From assembly GCA_964016985.1 (NCBI GenBank), contig OZ024824.1:43554660-43618659 (forward strand): DNA of 64,000 bases. The letters run 5' to 3'. Within the stretch, counting starts at the first letter, position 1, and every line of letters starts with the position of its first letter. The notes below the pieces were generated by a model. The model had not been told where the DNA came from and searched no databases. It saw only the letters and a list, made by a program, of their open reading frames with translations. Positions 56,326 through 64,000 of the stretch are shown one piece after another. The position numbers and the translations under genes were made by a program. Source of the DNA: Anodontia alba (Eukaryota > Mollusca > Bivalvia > Lucinida > Lucinidae).

Positions 56326-56860
56326 TTTACATTCTGTATAATGTCATCTGCAGGAAGATAAGGGTCTCCGCATTCTGTATATTGCTGTAGTCTGCAGTGC
56401 GATATGGGTTTTATGTTTGTATAATGTTGTTGGGTATTCACCCTTTTTAAAATGCTGTCATTTGCAGTAAGATAAGGATCCTTAAAATTTGAATAATGCT
56501 GACAGATGCAGGGAGTATTCTGCTTGCACCGTTTGAATAATGCTGTCACTTGCAGGGAGTATTCGGCTTGCACCATTTGTATAATGCTGTCATCTGCAAG
56601 GGGTGCTGGGCTTGCAGCATTTGTATAATGCTGTTAGCTGCAGGGAATGTTTGGCTTGCACCGTTTGTATAATGTTGTCAGCTTCAGGCAGTATTCGGCG
56701 CGTTTGTATAATGGTGTCCGCAGCTGCAGGGAGTACTGGACTTGCACCGTTTGTATAATGCTATCAGCTCCAGGGAGTATTCGGCTTGCACCGTTTCTAT
56801 AATGCTGTCAGCTGCAGGGGGTGATGGGCTTGCACTGTTTGTATATATTCCCTCACGAAT
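56326..56860. repeat. Minisatellite, about 44-bp unit, about 12 copies
   Basis: Units of the form tgcaccgtttgtataatgct then gtcagctgcagggagtattc recur every 40-47 bases. Minus-strand open frames over it are by-products of the repeat. Confidence 0.92.
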
Positions 56861-58149
56861 CATTATGGTATTTATTGGATGATTCATTTGTAAACTGAGA
56901 GCGTTTTAAACATTTATTCGTATTGACATTATATTAAGCTAAAAGCTTCGTAAATGATTCATGTTATGACCAGTCTTAATTACAATTGATTTATCTGCTG
57001 TTATTTAAAGGTGAATTAATAAATCGCCGACAATTAATTATTCTGTAGCATTCTAAATTGTTTATTTATTCGTGATATTTATCAAATTCCATTTGTATGA
57101 CCATAAAGATAAAATAGTGACATTGATTTAACTGATACCGTTAATATTGTTGTTCCAATAATTTCAGCTGATGGAAGAACAATCCGGATAATGATCGCAT
57201 ATACTCCCACGAGCCATAACGTGAACGAATGTACTCAAGGATATAAGTGCCCCTTAAAGTTTTAGATGGAGTTGCGTATGCCTTCTCTGCCTGTCTATAC
57301 AGTTTACCGTTTCCCGTGATTCCAGTGAAAAATAGTACAAAAGACGAGAAACGGCCATAGAAGAGCAATTCTTGCATATCAGATAAAACAAATCCAAGGT
57401 TTTCACTGATGACAGAAATTCCTATTCTATCCACCCAATTCTACCCATGGGTAAGACAAAAAGGAAAAAAAACACGTGTGGTCGTTAAGTGCGTTGGTTG
57501 TATGGGACGTCATGAAAGTCTGTTGCTGAGCTGAGTTGTTAGACGTCAACTTCATTGTGTATCGGTCGGAGGAAGTACTGCTTTTAAAATCAATAAAAAG
57601 ATCAACAACTCTCGAAATTATTGAAAGGTATGCAAGAACAGGAATCAATCATGGGTGCTCGGTATGTATAGAAAATTCCATCCCTTGAAAGGTTAATAGA
57701 ATAGTGTGTACCGCGCTGTTGAAACGGAGGACTCTTATAGCAAGTGACACGTTTCGGTACATGTGTACGCAAGAAATCCGTGATATTTAAGATTTAAAAT
57801 GACCTATTCGATCATCAGAATGGTGCAAAATTTGCAAACCTACGTACTGCTCAAAATATTGCCCCCCAAACACTTTTTGCTCTCAAAAAGCCACCAGAGT
57901 GAAAAATCATGGAATAAAATTGTCTCCTCATTTACAAGATTACCTTGAGACAATAATCTATCCTAGAATAATGAAGATATTCACCCTCCATACAAACCGA
58001 ACACCCTTGAAAGGTTTTTACAAAACCACGGCAGACGGCACACACATCATAACCCAAAGAAAAGTAAAGCGTTTTCCCTATCAAGGTGGTCACAATTCCC
58101 TATAGAACCCACCAAACCCAACCATAAGGCACCAAACACAACCAAAACA
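56861..58149. other. No gene assigned
   Basis: Minus-strand frames at 57,141-57,434 and 57,427-57,648 have unremarkable composition and no recognised domain. Nothing else is visible. Confidence 0.4.
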
Positions 58150-58275
58150 CACCAAACATAAAATGTCCGCGTCGAACAGCCACATACCCATACAAAGAAC
58201 AAAGGAAACTGGGGTACAGCCGCCTTAGAACGGTCAGTAGTAACCCCTTTTAGACATTTAAATCGATTTTACTGG
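58150..58275 (-). mobile_element. PLE 3'-region fragment
   Basis: Shares cgccttagaacggtcagta and taaatcgattttac with the PLE copies at 12.2 and 14.6 kb. Confidence 0.5.
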
Positions 58276-58789
58276 CACCAAAGACTGGGAGCGAATGTAT
58301 CGATGAACTGGGGACTTTGTTTTTGCAGTGCTTATAAACAAAGTTTGCCGGAGTTGACACGTGCTCCAATAAGCCTCCATCCATTATAGAGTATTACCAC
58401 TATGTATGCAGACACATTATCGTCTTACCAAAGGTCCTAGATATCAATAAGTACACTATACTACCGACTGAAATGTTTAAAATGGCTAGACGAATGGCAA
58501 ACAGTGTAGACCATGGTAAGATCTTGATCTACACTTGCCTCAGCAAGCATGTAAAAGTACCTAGGTATATATATGTACGGTATGAACAAACATACTTAGT
58601 CTACAAACAGTTATATTCAACAGGCAGTCGAACGTATTGGTCTACGTAGAATTTTTACAATCTAGAACTTGTGACAAATCCTTTGTTAATCTGGTCCCAT
58701 AAAATCTGTGACTTTTGAACTTTCACACGATGTTCTACAGAAAAAAAAATAAGGGGTGTCAAAACACCAGACATATTGCAGCTGGGCAT

Positions 58790-59075
58790 TTTATTCCGAT
58801 GGTTGGGTATGGCGAATGTGTCGTGTATCTTACGCCACCTGGGGCGTCCAACTGATATTGGCACCTTGTAGCAGGTAAGGGTAAAGGGCAATGTTTTTAT
58901 TTCTTCTGTTTCTTCCCTTTCATTCCTGTTCTTCTTTCTTCCCTGTCCCTCTCTTTCATCTCCTCTACTATCTCTTTTATCTCTTTCCTCCGTTTCTCTT
59001 GGAGACGACACAAAATGACCCACAAGGGTTAACGTGTCGTTAAACCCCAACACAATCAATCAAACTCCGATATCC
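58790..59075 (+). mobile_element. SINE-like element, 3' end
   Basis: Ends in cgtgtcgttaaaccccaaca then caatcaatcaa, which parallels the SINE 3' end (gccgttaaacctcaacacaa). A pyrimidine-rich middle (58,915-59,000) and ctgatattggcacc precede it. The tRNA-like head is not seen. Confidence 0.45.
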
Positions 59076-59157
59076 TCTAATGAATGGAACAAACTAATGA
59101 GCTAGTCACGAAGGGTAAAAGCAGAACGCAGCGTCTAATTGGTGGAAAATTAATCTC

Positions 59158-59255
59158 AAATTTGTCATTTGGGGAGGTAAATCGGCGGTTTTACGGTCGG
59201 AAATTTCGTTTTACGGCGACGCGACCGCCGATTTACTTCCCCAAATGACAAATTT
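59158..59255. repeat. Hairpin with 32-base arms
   Basis: Arms aaatttgtcatttggggagg then taaatcggcggt and accgccgatttacttcccca then aatgacaaattt, one mismatch, loop about 34 bases. Confidence 0.9.
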
Positions 59256-59527
59256 GGATGCAGCAATCCCCATTCTAATGCATTTATTCATTCTTTTTTT
59301 TTTTTTTTTTTTTGAAAAATTGTACTATTTGCACAAAGCGACAAGTGCTGTAAGCTGCGTAAAACCAAATGCCAGCCAATGAGAAGCGACGTTACGTGAT
59401 GACGTAGAATTTCCGGCAGTATATCGCAGCATATACCGTCGTAAATTTTTGACATTTTCCAATCAGACGTCGCGTTACATACGCAAGTGCAATAGAATCA
59501 GGTTTATACTGTTTTTTTAGGAAAGGA

Positions 59528-59946
59528 GTTTCTATAAAACATGGTAACAATAAAAACTAACCAGACACACCTATCACTGAAATGAACCGTTCCAAAGAGT
59601 TATTGTGGAATAGTCCACTTGACACACATGGGTTAGCTGTAATCTGGTTTCACGAACGCTGAACTTATTCCAGATACATTTCCAGGTACATATACATAGT
59701 ACTATGCTGTAAGCGTAGGAAGTTTCCAGCTAATTAGTCGATCAACACAGGAAAACAAAGGTAAATACGTTTGTGTAAATACCTGTATATTTACAAGATT
59801 TCAAAGGCAACGTTTACCGCTCCAGTTGTGGGATTATTTACTGAATAGGTTACAGCACAACTGAAGAGGTGAACGTTGCCTTTGAAATCTTGTAAAAATA
59901 CAGGTGTGTCAGGTTAGTTTTTATTGTAACCTTTTTTTATAGAAAC
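59528..59946. mobile_element. MITE with 45-bp terminal inverted repeats
   Basis: Ends gtttctataaaacatggtaa, then caataaaaactaaccagaca and its inverse at 59,903-59,946. An inner second inverted repeat (acaagatttcaaaggcaacg / cgttgcctttgaaatcttgt) sits about 30-130 bases inside. A lone piece of the same end is at 62,367-62,405. Confidence 0.88.
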
Positions 59947-61430
59947 TATTAGATGATAATATGAGCTCAGTACACGACAACACCAACCAATATTGGTAAT
60001 GGCTTCAAATCCACACTTGGAAAAAAAGTAAAGCACCGCCCCCTTCCGCTTCTCCCCCTTCCCCCTCCCCCTTACGCCCCTAACCGGAACATTTTACTGC
60101 AATTCTAAAGGTCATCTCGTAAAATGCGATAACTGGATTCTCTTGCACAGAATCTTGAACAGTTTGACACAGCAATACGTCGCATCTGGCGTGTTTTTGG
60201 CTCATCAGGACGTCCGACGCTTGACTGGAAGGATGACGCGTGAGGTGTAAGTTGCCATCCTGTCACGTAGCGGCTATGCATAGTACTGCAGGTATTGACT
60301 TGCTAATATAACCTAGAGACGAACAAATGGCATTTTTTACGATGAAATAACCACCATGCTAAACTTAAATGTCCTCTCAAGGAAAAATTCATGGCAACGG
60401 AGAGTGTCCGGGACTTCGAGTTATAAATTTCCTGCTTGATATATATGTCGCAATATTTACATTAAGTTTTGTTAACATTAAACTCTGATGCATATATTAC
60501 AAATGTTTTCTTACATGCATTAGTTGGGTTTTCAGTAACATAACTTATAATTTATAAGTTTGTTATATTTTTGGTCGACGACATGTCCCCTTAAATTTTA
60601 TTCTTAAAGACAAATGCAATTGACAAAAAATTAGTATGCCAGGAATTAGTACAAATCTTCGTTGGTCTTGGAATGTTTTTATATGACAAGTTTTTCTCTT
60701 AGAAAAAAATGGAGAAAAAATATTATGCTCAACTGATAATTTAACCAGATGTTTTATGACTACTGCCCTCAACTCTGGTACACTGATGAGTCTGTTCACA
60801 ACAGGTGGCATTACCAGACTTACCTGGGGAATACTTTTCTCTGATTAGCAGTGATGCCCTGCACTATAATATATAATTTTAATATCTTTATTTTTTAACA
60901 TAGGAAACCATTTAATTTGTTTAACTTTTTATACAGATGTAGAAATTGGAATCGGTTTTGAACTATCACATTGTGTTTTATTTTTAAGAATTTTTCGTGT
61001 GGTTTCTAGCTTGTCTTATTAGTATTGCTTAACTGCTTGTAATTGTATAATAGAGCATCATTTTATTGGCATTTGGGCAGAGTTTTATAGTCTCAGTCAT
61101 CAAAAACATATGGAAATGCAATACCCCACTTTGATATAGTATTAGTCAGGGAGGTGGGGATAAAATTCTCTAAGAGAAAAACATGGCATGATTTTCTTTC
61201 GTCGACCAGAACTTGTCCGATGACCTCACACCAAAATGTTCTGGATTAAGGTAGCAGTGACAATAGAGATTGTTTTTTGGGCAACAAAAAGAAAAGATAT
61301 TCCATTTGCCGACTGCTGAGTTTGCCCAGAGAGAGATGAAGGTTAATTGCAGAACCATCTTTATTGGGAACATCTTCTTTGGTTCGCCTTTAGAAGCAAT
61401 ATACCTGCGTAAATATTATATAGGGCTCAG
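59947..61430. other. No gene seen
   Basis: AT-rich apart from a C-rich stretch at 60,038-60,080. Short frames have no recognised domain. Confidence 0.45.
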
Positions 61431-61556
61431 ACATGGTTTTTCATGTATTAACATTTGCCAGGTCCCGTGGGAGGTGTTGAAAACCGAGGCCGAAGGCCGC
61501 GGTTTTCAACACCTCCCAAGGGACCTGGCGAATGTTAATGCATTCAAAAACCATGT
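61431..61556. repeat. Long hairpin with 58-60 base arms
   Basis: Left arm acatggtttttcatgtatta ... gccaggtcccgtgggaggtg then ttgaaaaccg; right arm cggttttcaacacctcccaa then gggacctggcgaatgttaat ... ccatgt. Few mismatches; loop near gaggccgaaggccgc. Confidence 0.92.
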
Positions 61557-61562
61557 TCGATC

Positions 61563-61867
61563 GCTATTATTGCATAAAAACTGAAAACAATTGCTACATT
61601 TCGCGTTATTTTTTACACTATTTTGTTTCTTTATCTCGCCTTTTCACCGATGTCTCGCGAACGTAATTTCCACTGACTATGCTCGTTCTGGGGCCGGGCA
61701 GTACACCTCTCGTGATGGCAGCAAATCTGTGGCCCCGGTACGATCATATTGAAAGTTGCGTAGCCGTGCATTAACAGCGCGTGAATTGCCTTGTTAATAC
61801 ACGGCTTTTCGCCGGTTAATGCACGGCTGTTAATATCGTACGGCACTACTTTTTATGCAATAATACA
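61563..61867. mobile_element. MITE with tattattgcataaaaa ends
   Basis: tattattgcataaaaa at 61,565-61,580 is mirrored by tttttatgcaataata at about 61,850-61,865. Inside the right half, cacggcttttcgccg and repeated gttaatacacggc / gttaatgcacggc occur. Confidence 0.7.
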
Positions 61868-62238
61868 TATTTTGTTATTTTCTTTGTCAGATGGAGATTT
61901 TACTATGCACAAAACAAAGAGACAAAGAGAGAAAGAACAATCAAACAGATAGTCGCCATTTACTGAAATATATTAAATAACATATTTCCGAAAGAATGAT
62001 AAAATTCTATGACACAAAACACTTAAGTGATATCAAGAATAATGAATATGCATGGTGTATTGTGTTGGTGTAATTTAGCATTTAGCATTTCACTTTTCAC
62101 TCTTCAAGTGCTAGTGTACATGTATAACAAAACCAAGTATTTTCACAATTCTGAGGTCAGCAAAAAGTTTCTGGTCAGAATGCAGACATTCATAGTGGTA
62201 CCAACATGGACACCAATCACACCCATACCAAAAAAACC

Positions 62239-62349
62239 TTTTAACCCATTTATGCCTAATGTTCCATACAGGGGACAATGACAACAGTATATAACCAGAT
62301 CAGACGCCGCAAAGAGCGGCATCTGATCAGGGTCTACACTGTTTGCTTT
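62239..62349. mobile_element. MITE FB-4, short copy
   Basis: Left end tttaacccatttatgcctaa; inner hairpin gatcagacgccgcaaagagc then ggcatctgatc and gggtctacactgtttgc. Right end missing. Confidence 0.72.
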
Positions 62350-62744
62350 TAATACAGGAATTTCTTAAAAACATAGTAATAATAAAAACTAACCAGACAC
62401 CCCTTATATTGGAAATGGGCCGTCTATATATATTCATATATATATTCATTTTCATTTTCATCCGCACTCTGATAACTTCTCATTTTAATACTTGCATTCA
62501 CATTGTAAGATTCAGGTTGATTTAAATCCATGACAATTTTTACCCGCGCACTACCCATCCGTTTCCTCTGCGTAGGTTTACTCTTATTGTTCAGCGGGGG
62601 AGGGGCGAAAATGTCAGATTTATGTCAGTAATATTCAGTTTTACAGATGGATTTTCCCTGCATTGATCACATTGGGTAAATGTCTCTTTTTCTGGTGCAC
62701 GTAATTGCGGGTCGTCATACTTTGAAGTTTTGTTATTTATCTGG

Positions 62745-62833
62745 ACTGGATTTGACACAGCATTATTATAGACGGGGAATAGACCTGCGCCTCTAAAGGC
62801 AAATACTACCTTCGATGGGGCAATATTAGACAT
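62745..62833 (-). pseudogene. Possible pogo/Tigger-type transposase C-terminal scrap
   Basis: The frame reads APSKVVFAFRGAGLFPVYNN. This resembles the block near the end of pogo/jerky-like DDE transposases (patterns like I..GFR.AGIYP.N). Only about 25 residues match and a stop lies five codons before the first ATG, so this is weak. Confidence 0.35.
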
Positions 62834-63069
62834 GGTGTAAATCTACCATGTATATTTAGTTCCCTTAATCATATGTATTTTAGTCTCTTCAAGAAGGAAA
62901 ATCAACAATGGCATAGGTGAACATCAAAGATGTCGATTAGCCCTGGGTGTCCTCGCGATCTGATGGGAGTATTGGCCTGCAGAACTACCTTCTAGGATCA
63001 AGTGAGAGGCACTGGCTGGTCTGGGCATCTACATTTACATATGTGATAAACGCAGTTCTGTAAAACCAC

Positions 63070-63300
63070 TTTAACCCATTATGCCTAGTTGACTCTTCCA
63101 CCTCTCTTTTTGTACTAGTCAATTTCAAATAGAAAGGATGTCTAGTTAATTTCTATTATCGCCATGTTTTATAGAAATTCCTGTATTTAATGCACACAGT
63201 GTAGACCCTGATCAGACGCCGCGTTCTGTGGCGTCTGATCTGGGTCTACACTGTTTGTCAGTGTCTCTTTTATGGAACGCCAGGTAAAAATGGGTTAAAA
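63070..63300. mobile_element. MITE FB-4, full copy
   Basis: Ends tttaacccattatgccta and taaaaatgggttaaaa. The inner hairpin reads gtgtagaccctgatcagacg then ccgcg, mirrored by cgtctgatctgggtctacac. Confidence 0.85.
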
Positions 63301-64000
63301 CATGTAATGCCAACGTTTGCGATAATACTTTATGAATTATAAATGAAGTGTTATCAATAACAAATGAAAAAAACTAATGGTCATACCGTTTGCCACGCAT
63401 TTAGAAAGTCTCAACGGTACATTAATTTAACCTTCAACACTCTCAAGGCACATTTAGCAGCCAAACATTCTTTATTCATAAATGATTGCTCTATACCAGA
63501 CAATTGTGTTCATGCAAATTTGTTCTTAAATGTCAAACCATACCGTCTGGAAAAAAATAAATAAAAAAATTGTGCCTGTAGAATTTTTTATCCAGCATGT
63601 TGAATGTTAAATCACGTCGCAACACAGCGTCATTAACCTTCAGCACTACTGATGCAAACTTCTAGGCGTGAGCTATATGTTCTGAAAAAAGCAAGAGAGA
63701 TTCCAATAGAGATAAAGAGAGGGTCTCCTTTTGCGGTGTCAGGGAAGTAATTGTGGCCGTTCCTGTATACTGTATAATTTCTTTTATATTATTGTATGGC
63801 ATAGCTTTTATATAAATGTTGTACTGCGGACTAAAACGTCTCACCAATACTGTTATGTTGTTGTTATTCAAAACTAAGGGGTGGTATTTGCACTCATTTT
63901 TCACACTCCCTTTATCTGTAGCATCATTTATTATATACCTCACTGAAGGTTATGTATTCACAGCAAACTGCCAACTTTATGCTTCGGTGGATTAATATAG
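63301..64000. other. No gene seen
   Basis: Short frames on both strands (plus 63,364-63,564; minus 63,662-63,943) have no recognised domain. Confidence 0.45.

Noticed and set aside
56226..56887. Minus-strand open frames with CK..TPC words
   Set aside because: They are repeats of the 44-bp minisatellite.
58655..59059. 134-codon charged open frame
   Set aside because: Its Arg/Glu-rich part is the complement of the pyrimidine-rich middle of a SINE-like element.
61270..61584. 104-codon open frame
   Set aside because: It reads through the long hairpin at 61,431-61,556 and shows no domain.

Overview
The window looks like part of a bivalve mollusc nuclear genome. The signs are an AT-rich background, no operon structure, spliced animal receptor genes, tRNA-derived SINEs of the type common in heterodont bivalves, Penelope-like and CR1/Jockey-type retroelements, Tc1 and mariner transposons, and dense fold-back MITEs. 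The species cannot be fixed from the sequence alone.

Only one gene appears intact: a single-exon rhodopsin-class GPCR on the minus strand at 42,241-43,572. A two-exon Cys-loop (nicotinic-type) receptor subunit at 4,196-6,385 is recognisable end to end but carries two in-frame stops and one frameshift, so it reads as a recent pseudogene. A histone H2B pseudogene (18.9-19.1 kb) and a fragment of the GPCR 5' region (44.0-44.1 kb) are further gene relics.

Layout: 0-3.7 kb is a decayed LINE that encodes a 2A ribosome-skipping motif and is split by a SINE. 4.2-6.4 kb holds the receptor pseudogene. 6.9-12.6 kb has MITEs, a Penelope-like (PLE) 3' end and a deleted mariner. 12.6-17.5 kb has a tandem array, a long PLE with a readable RT, and an integrase relic. 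17.5-20.6 kb has the H2B relic and a large TIR element. 20.6-25.4 kb is a set of diverged tandem arrays with a Tc1 inserted and a MITE inside the Tc1. 25.4-33.7 kb is rich in one fold-back family and in two tandem arrays. 33.7-37.1 kb is mostly featureless. 37.2-42 kb holds a second LINE relic and two PLE copies, one of them massively T-to-C (sense A-to-G) hypermutated. 42.2-47 kb holds the GPCR and a 2.3-kb TIR element with an internal 300-bp tandem repeat. 47-64 kb is MITEs, minisatellites and long hairpins, with a PLE relic and a SINE.

The most notable signals are: (1) the hypermutated PLE at 39.2-40.6 kb, which fits A-to-I RNA editing before reverse transcription; (2) nine copies of a composite fold-back element with asymmetric outer arms and one near-perfect inner hairpin, whose core recurs in an otherwise unrelated MITE at 51.4 kb; (3) the 2A motif in the LINE; and (4) the 2.3-kb TIR element of unknown superfamily.
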